DNA of 60,223 bases from Pelomonas sp039929605 (GCF_039929605.1 NZ_JBDSQX010000016.1:1-60223), one strand, 5' to 3'; shown: positions 36,466-45,169, numbered from the stretch's first letter. Numbers and translations: made by a program. Notes: a model not told the origin generated them from the sequence alone.

Positions 36466-36978
36466 TCAAGCTCCTTTGACGGGGTTGACGGTATTCAGGG
36501 TCGAGGCGATCTCGACGGTGGCGACGAGGTGGCGACGCACCACGTTCGGATCGAATGCATGCGCAGCGCTGGTGGTGGCCTGGCGCAGCAGCGATTCACT
36601 CAGCAGCGCCGCGCGGCGCACCAGCGCGTCTTCCAGCTTGGCCGCTTCGTCAGCCGTCGTGGGCGCGGCGCTGATGACCAGCGCCATCAGCGTCGTGACC
36701 TGCTCGACGAGCAGATTGAGCACCTCGGAATGCCGGCCTTCGCTGCCTTCGATGCGCACCAGCGCTTCGCGCAGCCGGTGCGTCAGCTCCCGCGCCCAGG
36801 CGTGGGCCGCAACGTACTCGAACGCGCCGTCATGCTGGCGCTTGAGCTGCCCGAGCAGCACGCGCAGCTTGTCGCTGTTCGTCGTGGCGCCTTCCACCTG
36901 CAGCTGCGCCAGCCAGAGGTAGAGGTCGCTCGGGATGCGAGCCGACAGCGGCTCCATCGTGATCGTCTGCGTCGCCAT
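36466..36978 (-). CDS. RHH-like N-terminal protein, candidate operon regulator
   Basis: A 170-residue protein of unknown family. Residues 8-45 (PLSARIPSDLYLWLAQLQVEGATTNSDKLRVLL) have the strand-helix-helix pattern of ribbon-helix-helix (CopG/MetJ-like) DNA-binding domains; the rest is helical. It is first in the pspA/yqiJ/flotillin operon and starts 13 bp from a large dyad with arms of 18 bp. From that, autoregulation is inferred. It may also act as a structural partner of PspA. Confidence 0.65.
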   Translation of the reverse strand: MATQTITMEPLSARIPSDLYLWLAQLQVEGATTNSDKLRVLLGQLKRQHDGAFEYVAAHAWARELTHRLREALVRIEGSEGRHSEVLNLLVEQVTTLMALVISAAPTTADEAAKLEDALVRRAALLSESLLRQATTSAAHAFDPNVVRRHLVATVEIASTLNTVNPVKGA

Positions 36979-36991
36979 GCGGCACCGCCTT

Positions 36992-37037
36992 CAAATGAGT
37001 TCCAACGAACACGAATGTATTCGTTTGAATTCATTTG
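36992..37037. promoter_or_regulatory. Large dyad operator upstream of the membrane-stress operon
   Basis: Arms CAAATGAGTTCCAACGAA (36992-37009) and TTCGTTTGAATTCATTTG (37020-37037) pair at 16 of 18 positions across a 10-base spacer. The right arm is itself a direct repeat, ATTCGTTTGA then ATTCATTTGT, ten bases apart. An inner dyad ACGAAT-GT-ATTCGT covers 37011-37024. Ten-base spacing of half sites fits cooperative binding by RHH repressors. The first base lies 13 bp from the RHH-like gene start. Confidence 0.65.
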
Positions 37038-37177
37038 TCAACAGACGGAAGTGATCGCGCCGCTCTGGCGGCGGACGAAGGCTCGTGCTACCGCCGGGTG
37101 GGCATCGGGTGATCACGTCGCGTGCACCCGCGCAGCGCCTTGACGCGCTCGCGGACCGCTTCGCAGCGTGAGCAGAC

Positions 37178-37849
37178 ATGCGCTTCTGGGACTTGCACGA
37201 CACTAGACTCGTGGCAGCCAACCATCTTCCACCGGCGATGTTTCGCAGATCCATGCGCCTTTCTCGTTTCATCACTTGGATCTGCACAGCGTTTTTTGCT
37301 GGCATTGCAGCCATTTATGGCGCCATCTTGTTGCACTCGCTCGTGAACGGGCGCGTTGCCCAGTTCAGCAAGGTGCCAACCGGAAAGTCATACACGTGGG
37401 CTGATTCGCCCGTCCTGATGGTCCTGAGCACGTTTGGGCACGCCGTGCTGTTGGCCCTTTTTGTGATGTTGGCGGTATGGACCTGGCGAACCCTGCCAAC
37501 AGGCCTCTCACGCATCCACGATGGGTGGGCTGCAATGACGCAGCTCCAGCGGGCGATGCTGTGCAACATGGCCCTCACGTCCATCGCAACCCTCGCCGCA
37601 ATGGCGCTTGGCTTGCCCTCGGGCACGATGCGCCGCCCAACCATTGGGGTCATCTGGCTGCTCTGGTTGAGCGTTTGTGTACAGTTCCCGCTGTGGGCAA
37701 TTTGGCTCGGCGAGATACGCAACGACGTCGAACGAGTGGTGCGGCGCTCGGATGACCCAGCAGGCTTCTGGTTTCGGTGGATCACAGTCACCGCTTGGTT
37801 CGCATTCACACTTTGCCTGGCAACCTTCGTGTGCTGGGTCGTATGGTGA
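37178..37849 (+). CDS. Membrane protein of unknown function
   Basis: Up to 223 residues with four hydrophobic segments (for the longest form, about 33-52, 78-98, 126-146 and 155-175) and one near the end. Starts possible at ATG 37178, 37238 and 37253; the last gives MRLSRFITWICTAFFAG, a more typical membrane-protein start, and the residues before it look like non-coding translation. It is a lone gene with lower GC, divergent from the membrane-stress operon. No family recognised. The next 180 bp to the methionine synthase gene show nothing clear. Confidence 0.55.
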   Translation: MRFWDLHDTRLVAANHLPPAMFRRSMRLSRFITWICTAFFAGIAAIYGAILLHSLVNGRVAQFSKVPTGKSYTWADSPVLMVLSTFGHAVLLALFVMLAVWTWRTLPTGLSRIHDGWAAMTQLQRAMLCNMALTSIATLAAMALGLPSGTMRRPTIGVIWLLWLSVCVQFPLWAIWLGEIRNDVERVVRRSDDPAGFWFRWITVTAWFAFTLCLATFVCWVVW

Positions 37850-38028
37850 GTCTCTGCGCCGCTTACAGCCTGAAGCGGACGCCGCCTCGCTGACCCGCCC
37901 GCCCTCGGTAAGCTCAGCCTCGGAGAGCACGGCCCGAACAAGGCCGCAACATCCGGCTCCATATCGGCTTCACCTACCGCTGACGTCGCCCAACGCTCAA
38001 CGGCCGGGAACCGAACGCGGAGCCCGCT

Positions 38029-39078
38029 TCAGGCCGCCATCAGCTGGCTGAAAAATTTCTCCCCGCTGACCCGCGGCTTGTACGCCGACACGGCCTTGGC
38101 GATGGCCGCGATGTGGTCAGGCGTCGTGCCGCAGCAGCCGCCGGCGATGTTCAGGAAGCCGGCCTTCGCGAACTCGCCCACCAGGCGCGCCGTCACGTCA
38201 GGCGTCTCGTCGAAACCGGTGTCGCTCATCGGGTTGGGCAGGCCGGCGTTGGGGTAGCAGCTCACGGCCACGTCGCCCGCCACCTTGGACAGCTCCTCGA
38301 TGTAGGGCCGCATCAGCGTGGCGCCCAACGCGCAATTCAGGCCGATGGCGATGGGACGGGCATGGCGTACCGAGTGCCAGAAGGCGGTCACGGTCTGGCC
38401 GGACAGGATGCGGCCGGAGGCGTCGGTCACCGTGCCCGAGACGATGACGGGCAGGCGCTCGCCGGTGTCCTCCATCAGCTCGTCCAGCGCAAAGATGGCG
38501 GCCTTGGCATTCAGCGTGTCGAAGATGGTCTCGACGAGGAAGAGGTCGCAGCCGCCTTCCAGCAAGCCCTTGGCCTGCTCGTAGTAGGCGGCGCGCAGCG
38601 TGTCGAAGTCGACGTTGCGGGCGCCGGGGTCGTTGACGTCCGGGCTGATGGACGCGGTGCGCGGCGTTGGGCCGAGGGCGCCGGCCACGTAGCGCGGCTT
38701 GTCGGGCGTGCTGTATTTGTCGCAGGCGGCGCGGGCGATCTTGGCGGCCTCGACGTTCATCTCGTAGGCCAGCCCGGCGAGGTCGTAGTCTTCCTGCGCG
38801 ACTGACGTGGCGCCGAAGGTGTTGGTCTCGATGAGGTCGGCGCCGGCGGCGAGGTACTGCTCATGGATCTCGCTGAGCACGTCGGGCCGCGTGAACATCA
38901 GCATCTCGTTATTGCCCTTCAAGTCCTTGTGATGGCTCTTGAAGCGCTCGCCGCGGTAGTCGGCCTCGATGAGCTTGTAGCGCTGGATCATGGTGCCCAT
39001 GGCGCCGTCGAGGATGGCGATGCGGTTCTGCAGCAGGGCGGGCAAGCCCTGGGCGCGGGTGTAGGCGATGGACTTCAT
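38029..39078 (-). CDS. Homocysteine S-methyltransferase half of a split methionine synthase
   Basis: A 349-residue protein matching only the homocysteine-binding barrel of cobalamin-dependent MetH: AILDGAMGTMIQ, IETNTFGATSVAQEDYDL, and zinc ligands in GLNCALG and GGCCGTTPDH. The folate-, cobalamin- and reactivation domains must be encoded elsewhere, as in several Burkholderiales with split metH. No cobalamin riboswitch is evident in the 150 bp before it. Divergent from a dipeptide-binding protein gene. Confidence 0.9.
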   Translation of the reverse strand: MKSIAYTRAQGLPALLQNRIAILDGAMGTMIQRYKLIEADYRGERFKSHHKDLKGNNEMLMFTRPDVLSEIHEQYLAAGADLIETNTFGATSVAQEDYDLAGLAYEMNVEAAKIARAACDKYSTPDKPRYVAGALGPTPRTASISPDVNDPGARNVDFDTLRAAYYEQAKGLLEGGCDLFLVETIFDTLNAKAAIFALDELMEDTGERLPVIVSGTVTDASGRILSGQTVTAFWHSVRHARPIAIGLNCALGATLMRPYIEELSKVAGDVAVSCYPNAGLPNPMSDTGFDETPDVTARLVGEFAKAGFLNIAGGCCGTTPDHIAAIAKAVSAYKPRVSGEKFFSQLMAA

Positions 39079-39231
39079 GCGGCCATTTTGGCAGCGTCGG
39101 CATTGACCGCGCCGAGCCGGGCTGATCGGGCGCGGTATAAGGTTTGGTTATGCCTCCCCGGCCTGTCCGTGCTTGCGGCTGCTGGGGCGGCTTCGAACAA
39201 TGGCCCTCGCCCGCATCTTTCGCCCTGCCCC

Positions 39232-40812
39232 ATGAAGCTCGCTGCCGCACTGCTGTCCTCCGCCCTCGCCTTGCTCCCACTCGCCGCACTGGCCCAGAGC
39301 AAGCCGCTGATCTATTGCGCAGACGCCAGCCCCGAGGGCTTCGACCCCGGCCTGTGGGACAGCGCCAGCACCAACATCGTCAACAGCCAGATGTTCGACG
39401 GGCTGCTGGGCTTCAAGCGGCCGACGACCGAACTGCAGCCCAAGCTGGCGACCAGCTGGGAGATCTCGCCGGACGCCAAGAGCTTCACCTTCAAGCTGCG
39501 CACCGGCGTCAAGTTCCACAGCACGCCGTGGTTCAAGCCCACACGCGACTTCAATGCGGATGACGTGGTCTTCACCTTCAGCCGCTTCATCGACCCCAAC
39601 CACCCTTTCAACAAAGCCTTCCCGGCCACCTTCGTCTACCCGCAGAACCTCGGCCTGGCCAAGCTCATCGACGGCATCGACAAGGTCGACGAGCACACGG
39701 TGCGCTTTCGCCTCAAGCAGCCCAACGTGACCTTCGTCGCCAACTTCGCGTTCGCCTGGGCCGGCATCCACTCGGCCGAGTACGCGGCCCAGTTGCTCAA
39801 GCAGGGCAAGGCCAGCCAGATCAACGTCCAGCCGGTCGGCACGGGGCCTTATCAGTTCAAGAGCTACGCCAAGGACGACGTGCTGCGCATGACGGCCAAC
39901 CCCGACTACTGGGGCGGCAAGCAACCCACGCGGATGCTGGTGTTCAGCATCAGCCGCGAACCCAATGTGCGGGTGCAGAAGATCGCCGCCGGGGAATGCC
40001 ATGTGACGGCGGCGCTGCGGGATGTCGACGTGGCCACGCTGGCGGGCAATCCCAACATCAGCATCCAGAAGATCCAGGCGCTCAACATCTCCTACCTGAG
40101 CTTCAACCTGAAGAAGCCGCCCACCGACAAGCGCGAGGTGCGCGAGGCGCTGGACATCGCCATCGACCGCGACGCCATCTTCAAGGCGCTGTTCCCGCGC
40201 GGCGACGCGACGCAGGCCGTCAGCGCCTTCCCGCCCAGCATCCCCGGCTACAACAAGAGTCTGAAGAACGAGTTCAATCCCGCCAAGGCCAAGGCGATGC
40301 TGGCCAAGGCCGGCTTCCCGAACGGCTTCGAGATCGACCTGTGGGCCCTGCCCGTGCAGCGCCCTACTAACCCCAACGGCCAGCTGATGGCCCAGCTCAT
40401 CCAGCAGGACTGGGCCAAGATCGGCGTCAAGGCCAGCATCAAGACCTTCGAGTGGGGCGAGTACCTCAAGCGCGCCAACAACGGCGAGCACAACGTCTAC
40501 ATGAGCGGCTGGAGCGGCGAGACCGGCGACGCCGACGACTTCCTGACACCCAACCTCAGCTGCGCGGCCAACAAGAGCGGCGTCAAGTTCTGCAATGCCG
40601 AGTTCGAAAAGCTCATCGACGAAGCACGAGCCACGCCCGACCAGAAGAAGCGCATCGCGATGTACGAGAAGGCCCAGGAGATCTTCAAGCGCGAGCGGCC
40701 GTGGATCACGATGGCGCATTCGACGGTCTACATCCCGGTGCGCAAGGATGTCGTCGGCTTCAAGATGGCGCCGAACGGCAGCGTTGATTTCGAAGGCGTG
40801 TACAGGAAATGA
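39232..40812 (+). CDS. ABC-type dipeptide/oligopeptide substrate-binding protein
   Basis: A 526-residue SBP_bac_5 protein with a signal peptide (MKLAAALLSSALALLPLAALAQS). Motifs include the cluster-C signature region, FNADDVVFTFSRF, YQFKSYAKDDVLRMTANPDYWGG and GWSGETGDADDFL, typical of DppA-like proteins. ATG 39232 begins the signal peptide. The stop overlaps the LysR gene (ATGA), and a VanX-type D-Ala-D-Ala dipeptidase follows, so murein-derived or D-amino-acid dipeptides are likely cargo. No permease or ATPase genes lie in the window. Confidence 0.9.
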   Translation: MKLAAALLSSALALLPLAALAQSKPLIYCADASPEGFDPGLWDSASTNIVNSQMFDGLLGFKRPTTELQPKLATSWEISPDAKSFTFKLRTGVKFHSTPWFKPTRDFNADDVVFTFSRFIDPNHPFNKAFPATFVYPQNLGLAKLIDGIDKVDEHTVRFRLKQPNVTFVANFAFAWAGIHSAEYAAQLLKQGKASQINVQPVGTGPYQFKSYAKDDVLRMTANPDYWGGKQPTRMLVFSISREPNVRVQKIAAGECHVTAALRDVDVATLAGNPNISIQKIQALNISYLSFNLKKPPTDKREVREALDIAIDRDAIFKALFPRGDATQAVSAFPPSIPGYNKSLKNEFNPAKAKAMLAKAGFPNGFEIDLWALPVQRPTNPNGQLMAQLIQQDWAKIGVKASIKTFEWGEYLKRANNGEHNVYMSGWSGETGDADDFLTPNLSCAANKSGVKFCNAEFEKLIDEARATPDQKKRIAMYEKAQEIFKRERPWITMAHSTVYIPVRKDVVGFKMAPNGSVDFEGVYRK

Positions 40813-41726
40813 GACTTCGCCACATCGAAGTCTTCCACGCCATCATGCAGGCCGGCACCATCAGCGGTGCCGCCCAGCTGCTGCACATCTCGCAGCCCGC
40901 CGTCACCAAGGTGCTGCAGCACTGCGAGCTGCAGCTGGGCATGCCGCTGTTCGACCGCGTGCGCGGCAAGCTCTACCCGACGCCTGAGGCCCAGCGCCTG
41001 TTCGTCGAGGTCGACAAGCTCAACCGCGACCTGGTCGGCATCCGCCGCCTGGCCGCCAACCTCAAGCTCGGCGAGTGCGAGCAGGTGCGCCTCGTTGCGA
41101 CGCCCGCCGTCGCCATGGCCATCGTGCCCGCAGCGATGACGCCCTGGTGCAAGGCATTCCCCAACGCCAGCTGTTCGCTGGCCACCCACCACACGCGGGA
41201 AATCGTCTCCGCCCTGCTGCTTGGCGAGGCCGACCTGGCCCTGTCGCTGCAGGACCCGCGCCACCCCGGCATCAAGACCGAGACCATCGCCAGCGGCGCG
41301 ATGGTCGCGCTGTGCCCGCTGGGCAGCCCCGAGGCGCAGGAGGGCGGGCCGCTGGGCCTGGCGGACATCCGCACCGAGATCGTCGGCCTGCACAGCGACG
41401 ACCCGCTGGCCGGCCTGCTGCACCATGCCGGCGAGGCGCTCGGCCAGTCGCTCGCCAGTCGCATCACCGTGCAGACCTACCAGCTCGCGCGCGCCCTCGT
41501 CGAGGCCGGCGTTGGCATGACGCTGGTGGACCCCTTCACCGCCGCCAGCGCCGACCTGAGCAAGCTGCGCGTGCGCCCGCTGACGCCGGCGGTGCCCGTC
41601 AACCTTCACCTGCTCACCGCCGCCAACGCGCCGCTCGGCCAGGCCTCGCGCCGGCTCGTGCGCTTCATCACGGCGGCGGCGCAATCACACCTCGCGGGGT
41701 TGGCGGGTTTGGCGGAGCTGCCGTGA
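40809..41726 (+). CDS. LysR-family transcriptional regulator
   Basis: A 305-residue LysR protein: HTH LRHIEVFHAIMQAGTISGAAQLLHISQPAVTKVLQHCE, then a substrate-binding domain. It overlaps the peptide-binding gene by 4 bp and the dipeptidase gene by 4 bp (GTGA). Being inside the operon in the same direction is unusual for LysR genes, which are often divergent; it probably controls this peptide-use operon in response to a peptide or amino acid. Confidence 0.92.
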   Translation: MRLRHIEVFHAIMQAGTISGAAQLLHISQPAVTKVLQHCELQLGMPLFDRVRGKLYPTPEAQRLFVEVDKLNRDLVGIRRLAANLKLGECEQVRLVATPAVAMAIVPAAMTPWCKAFPNASCSLATHHTREIVSALLLGEADLALSLQDPRHPGIKTETIASGAMVALCPLGSPEAQEGGPLGLADIRTEIVGLHSDDPLAGLLHHAGEALGQSLASRITVQTYQLARALVEAGVGMTLVDPFTAASADLSKLRVRPLTPAVPVNLHLLTAANAPLGQASRRLVRFITAAAQSHLAGLAGLAELP

Positions 41727-42340
41727 CGCCCTCGCCCATTGCGGTGGAAGACATCGCCGCCCACACCGATTTCCGCCCCCTCGCCAGCTTGACTCACGGC
41801 ATCGCCGTCGACCTGCGCTACGCCAGCGCCGACAACTTCGTCGGCCACCCCGTCTACGCCGGCATCGACTGCGCCTGGCTGCGCCGCGAGGCCGCGAGCG
41901 CGCTGGAGCAAGCTGCCGCTTGGCTGCACGCGCGCCGCCCCGGCTACCGCCTGCTCGTGCTGGACGCGCTGCGCCCCCAGCGCGTGCAGCAGCGCCTGTG
42001 GGACGAGCTGCAGGGCACGCCGCTGACGATGTACCTCGCCCACCCCGAGCGCGGGTCCATCCACAGCTTCGGCATGGCGGTGGACATCACCCTGCTCGAC
42101 CCGGCCGGCCGCGAGGTGGACATGGGGTCAGGGTTTGACGAGATGACGCTGGCCTCCCACCCCGACCACGAAGCCGAGCACCTGGCGCTGGGCGCGCTGA
42201 CGGCCCAGCACCTCGTCGAGCGCGGCTGGCTGCGCGCGGCAATGCGCGAGGCCGGCTTTCACGGCATCAGCACCGAGTGGTGGCATTTCGACTTCGGCGA
42301 CCGCGTGGCGGTCAGGCGGGACTTGCCGCGGGTGCTGTGA
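41723..42340 (+). CDS. VanX/DdpX-type D-alanyl-D-alanine dipeptidase
   Basis: A 205-residue M15D zinc peptidase. Zinc and catalytic motifs are SIHSFGMAVDIT near 112-123 and EWWHFDFGD near 185-193. It starts at GTG 41723 overlapping the LysR stop. It has no evident signal peptide, so it would act on dipeptides after import. With the upstream binding protein it fits recycling of D-Ala-D-Ala, rather than vancomycin resistance (no vanH/vanA). Its 3' end overlaps the convergent GNAT gene by 29 bp. Confidence 0.9.
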   Translation: MTPSPIAVEDIAAHTDFRPLASLTHGIAVDLRYASADNFVGHPVYAGIDCAWLRREAASALEQAAAWLHARRPGYRLLVLDALRPQRVQQRLWDELQGTPLTMYLAHPERGSIHSFGMAVDITLLDPAGREVDMGSGFDEMTLASHPDHEAEHLALGALTAQHLVERGWLRAAMREAGFHGISTEWWHFDFGDRVAVRRDLPRVL

Positions 42341-42800
42341 CGCCAGCCGCGATGCGCTTATGCATGAAGACGCTCAAGGGATCGTCGGCATAGTCGCCAT
42401 AGGGCCCGCAGCGTTCGTAGCCGCAAAGGGCGTACAGGCCCAGCGCCTCGGGCTGATATGGCCCCGTCTCCAGCGTCAGCAGACCGCAGCCTCGCACGAC
42501 GGCCTCGGCCTCCAGCAAGGCCAGCAATCGCTTGGCCAGGCCGCCGCCCCGATGAGCCGGGCTGACGAACATGCGCTTGAGTTCGCCGAAGTCCGGGCCA
42601 AGGACGACGGCGCCACAGCCGACCGCGCTGCCGGCAGCGTCCCGCGCCACGGCGAACAGCACGTTCGGCTGCGTCAGCGCGGCCAGGTTCAACGCGTGCC
42701 GGCTCTCGGGCGGGTAGAGCGTGTCCTGGTAGGCGTCCAGCTCGGCGATGAGGGCGATGACGTCGGGCTGGTCGGCGGATTCGAATGAGAGGGTCGTCAA
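42312..42800 (-). CDS. GNAT-family acetyltransferase
   Basis: A 162-residue protein with FELKRMFVSPAHRGGGLAKRLLALLE-like GNAT motif A (acetyl-CoA loop RGGGLA) and LGLYALCGYERCGPYGDY near the end. The start is inferred as TTG 42800, which overlaps the LysR stop as TTGA; a GTG 27 codons upstream lies inside the LysR gene and is less likely. It overlaps the 3' end of the dipeptidase gene on the other strand. Acceptor unknown. Confidence 0.8.
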   Translation of the reverse strand: MTTLSFESADQPDVIALIAELDAYQDTLYPPESRHALNLAALTQPNVLFAVARDAAGSAVGCGAVVLGPDFGELKRMFVSPAHRGGGLAKRLLALLEAEAVVRGCGLLTLETGPYQPEALGLYALCGYERCGPYGDYADDPLSVFMHKRIAAGVTAPAASPA

Positions 42801-43708
42801 GCAACAGGCTCCATGGCGAGAGGCGCGCAGCCTAACCGCTCCCGCAGCCGCGGCCCGGCGTAGTCCAGGAAGGCCCGGCACTTCATCGGCAGCCGCCCCT
42901 GGCCGGGATAGATCAGGCTCACCGACACCGGCGCGGGCTCATGCTCGGGCAGCAAGCGCTCCAGCGTGCCGGCCTGCACCGCGTCGGCGACCTGGTAGGA
43001 CAGCACGCGGGCCACGCCCAGGCCCATCAGCGCGGCGGAGATGGCGGCTTCGGCCGTGGTGACGGTCAATCGCGAGTGGATGTCGACCGGCCCCGACGGG
43101 AATACCCAGCGGCTGGACAGCATGAGGCCTTCGAAGCTGATGCAGGCATGGCCGGCCAGTTCGGCAGGCTGCTGCGGGCGGCCGTAGGCGGCGGTGTAGG
43201 CAGGGCTGGCGCAGCAGACGCGGCGGATCTCGCCGACCCGGGTGGCCACGAGGCCGCTGTCGGCCAGGTCGCCGATGCGCAGGGCCAGGTCCACATGCTC
43301 TTCCAGCAGATTGACGACGCGGTCGGCCTGGATGAGGCGCACGTCCACGTCGGGGAACTCGCGCAGGAATTCGACGATCACAGGCAGCAGATGCAGCCGC
43401 CCGAACACGACCGGCGCCGAGATGACGAGCTGGCCATGGGGCCGCGCGTAGGCACCCGAGGCAGCGCGCTCGGCCTCGTCCACCTGCTCCAGGATCTGAC
43501 GGCTGGCGTCGAGATAGTCGCGGCCGGCGTCGGTCAACTCCAGGCGGCGCGTGGAGCGGGCGATCAGCCGCGTCTTGAGCTGGGCCTCAAGCTGCGCGAG
43601 CTTGCGGCTGACGGTGGCCAGCGGCTGCTCCAGCCGCCGCGCAGCGGCCGACAGGCTGCCGGCCTCGCAGATGGCCACGAACACCGCCATCGCTTCGAAA
43701 CGGTCCAT
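42797..43708 (-). CDS. LysR-family transcriptional regulator
   Basis: A 303-residue LysR regulator: MDRFEAMAVFVAICEAGSLSAAARRLEQPLATVSRKLAQLE (HTH) and a LysR substrate-binding domain. ATG 43708 is preferred to 43717. It is divergent from the AhpD-like and PPOX-like genes across 135 bp and is likely their regulator; AT-rich stretches in that spacer (about 43730-43795) could hold its binding sites. The GNAT gene is coupled behind it. Confidence 0.92.
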   Translation of the reverse strand: MDRFEAMAVFVAICEAGSLSAAARRLEQPLATVSRKLAQLEAQLKTRLIARSTRRLELTDAGRDYLDASRQILEQVDEAERAASGAYARPHGQLVISAPVVFGRLHLLPVIVEFLREFPDVDVRLIQADRVVNLLEEHVDLALRIGDLADSGLVATRVGEIRRVCCASPAYTAAYGRPQQPAELAGHACISFEGLMLSSRWVFPSGPVDIHSRLTVTTAEAAISAALMGLGVARVLSYQVADAVQAGTLERLLPEHEPAPVSVSLIYPGQGRLPMKCRAFLDYAGPRLRERLGCAPLAMEPVA

Positions 43709-43843
43709 GCCCGCCAACTCTCTCGAAATTCGGAAGAAAGATTATGAATCTTGCCGGCTAGTGCCTTTTGATGGGATTTTCTACATTCTCTTCACCGGAA
43801 CACACCGGCTCTCACCCACCCCAGCCAAACCGAGGAAACAACC

Positions 43844-44392
43844 ATGTCCCGCCTTCACACCCCCGCCTCCATCGACGCCGCCCCCGAAGCCGCCCGCCCC
43901 CTGCTCGAAGCCGTCAACAAGCAGCTTGGCTCGGTGCCCAACCTGTTCCGCCTGGTGGCCAACAGCCCCGCCGCGCTGGAGGGTTACCTCGGCATGTCCG
44001 GCGCGCTGGCCAAGGGCCGCCTGCCGGCCCAGACGCGCGAGCGCATCGCGCTGGCCGTGGCGCAGATCAACGCATGCGGCTACTGCCTGGCGGCCCACAC
44101 CTACCTGGGCAGCAACCTGGCCAAGCTCAGCGACGCCGAGATCGCTGCAAACCGCAATGGCCGCTCCACAGACGCCAAGGCCGATGCAGCGGTGCGCTTT
44201 GCCGCCAGCGTGGCGACGCAGCGCGGCCACGTCTCCGATGCGGATGTGCAGGCCGTGCGCGCCGCCGGCTACGACGACGCGCAGATCATCGAGATCGTCC
44301 AGCACGTCGCGCTGAACACCTGGACGAACTACATCAACGAAGTGGCGCAGACGGTCGTCGACTTTCCGCAGGCCCTGCCGCTGGCTGCCTGA
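43844..44392 (+). CDS. AhpD-like carboxymuconolactone decarboxylase-family protein
   Basis: A 182-residue CMD-fold protein with the redox motif INACGYCLAAHT, matching the AhpD-type CxxC-x3-H arrangement near residue 77. Likely a peroxidase-related or disulfide-using enzyme. GAGGAAAC precedes ATG 43844. It is divergent from a LysR gene and followed 43 bp later by a flavin-dependent oxidase-fold gene, a common pair under LysR control. Confidence 0.9.
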   Translation: MSRLHTPASIDAAPEAARPLLEAVNKQLGSVPNLFRLVANSPAALEGYLGMSGALAKGRLPAQTRERIALAVAQINACGYCLAAHTYLGSNLAKLSDAEIAANRNGRSTDAKADAAVRFAASVATQRGHVSDADVQAVRAAGYDDAQIIEIVQHVALNTWTNYINEVAQTVVDFPQALPLAA

Positions 44393-44435
44393 CCCCGCGC
44401 TGCGCCGCCCTCGACACGCCCTTGCCGGAGTTGCC

Positions 44436-45044
44436 ATGTCCGACCCCACCAGCAACATCGCCTTCACCGCTGCGGTCAAGGCCATCCAGGCCCGCAAGGG
44501 CTCGCGCCACGCCTACGCACGCATGGAAGAAGGCGGCGGCTGGGAGCGTGTCATCACGCCCGAGCTGAAGGAGGAGATCGAAGCGCAGATCAGCGTCATG
44601 CTCGCCACGGCCAACGCCGCAGGACAGCCGTACGTGCAGCACCGCGGCGGCCCGCGGGGGTTTCTGCATGTGCTGGACGAGCAGACCATCGCCTTCGCCG
44701 ACTTCGCCGGCAACCGCCAGTACATCACCCAGGGCAACCTGGGCGAGAACCCGCAGGCCTTCCTCTTCCTGATGGACTATGCGGAGCGCCGCCGCATCAA
44801 GATCTGGGGCCGCGCGCGGGTGGTCGAGGGCGACGCGGTGCTGATGGCGCGGCTGATGCCCGAGGGCTACGCGGCGCGACCCGAGCAGGTCATCCTGTTC
44901 AGCGTCGAGGCCTGGGACGTGAACTGCCCCAAGCACATCCCGCAACGCTTCGAGGCGGCCGACGTGCTGGCCGCCATCCAGTCGCGCGACGAGCGCATTG
45001 CCGATCTGGAGCGGCGGCTGGCGGAGCTCGGTCGGCGCGATTGA
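44436..45044 (+). CDS. Pyridoxamine 5'-phosphate oxidase-fold (FMN-binding) protein
   Basis: A 202-residue split-barrel flavoprotein: ISVMLATANAAGQPYVQHRGGPRGFLHVLDEQTIAFADFAGNRQYITQGN and AFLFLMDYAERRRIKIWGRARVV. These proteins bind FMN or related cofactors; exact reaction unknown. The C-terminal 20 residues form a charged helix (DERIADLERRLAEL). It is the second gene after the AhpD-like gene. Confidence 0.88.
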   Translation: MSDPTSNIAFTAAVKAIQARKGSRHAYARMEEGGGWERVITPELKEEIEAQISVMLATANAAGQPYVQHRGGPRGFLHVLDEQTIAFADFAGNRQYITQGNLGENPQAFLFLMDYAERRRIKIWGRARVVEGDAVLMARLMPEGYAARPEQVILFSVEAWDVNCPKHIPQRFEAADVLAAIQSRDERIADLERRLAELGRRD

Positions 45045-45087
45045 GGCGTTCGGCAAGATCAGCGCCCGCGCTGCTGCTCGGCCAGGG

Positions 45088-45140
45088 GACCAGGTCTTGC
45101 GCAGTGCCTCCTCGTACATCGCCCGGCCGAAGAGGGTCAG
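45088..45140 (-). pseudogene. 53-bp copy of the C13 protease gene
   Basis: Fifty of 53 bases match 46296-46348 in the intact protease gene, same orientation. On the minus strand it reads LTLFGRAMYEEALRKTW against LTFFGRAMYEEALRKTW. The sequence stops matching sharply on both sides. It is the only recognisable part of the 219-bp spacer apart from the palindrome beside it. Confidence 0.8.
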
Positions 45141-45145
45141 CGCTG

Positions 45146-45169
45146 TAGGGCGGGTCGCGACCCGCCCTA
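45146..45169. repeat. Perfect 24-bp GC-rich palindrome
   Basis: Half site TAGGGCGGGTCG (45146-45157) followed by its exact complement to 45169, no spacer. Similar palindromes are found between genes in betaproteobacteria. It lies 5 bp from the protease fragment and in the spacer between convergent genes. It has no T-run, so it is not a typical terminator. Confidence 0.8.

Noticed and set aside
39079..39231. Possible cobalamin or SAH riboswitch before the methionine synthase half
   Set aside because: The spacer is only about 150 bp and shows no conserved B12-box or SAH-type helices by eye.
41723..42340. VanX-type gene as vancomycin resistance
   Set aside because: No vanH, vanA or vanRS genes; a Gram-negative peptide-use context fits better.
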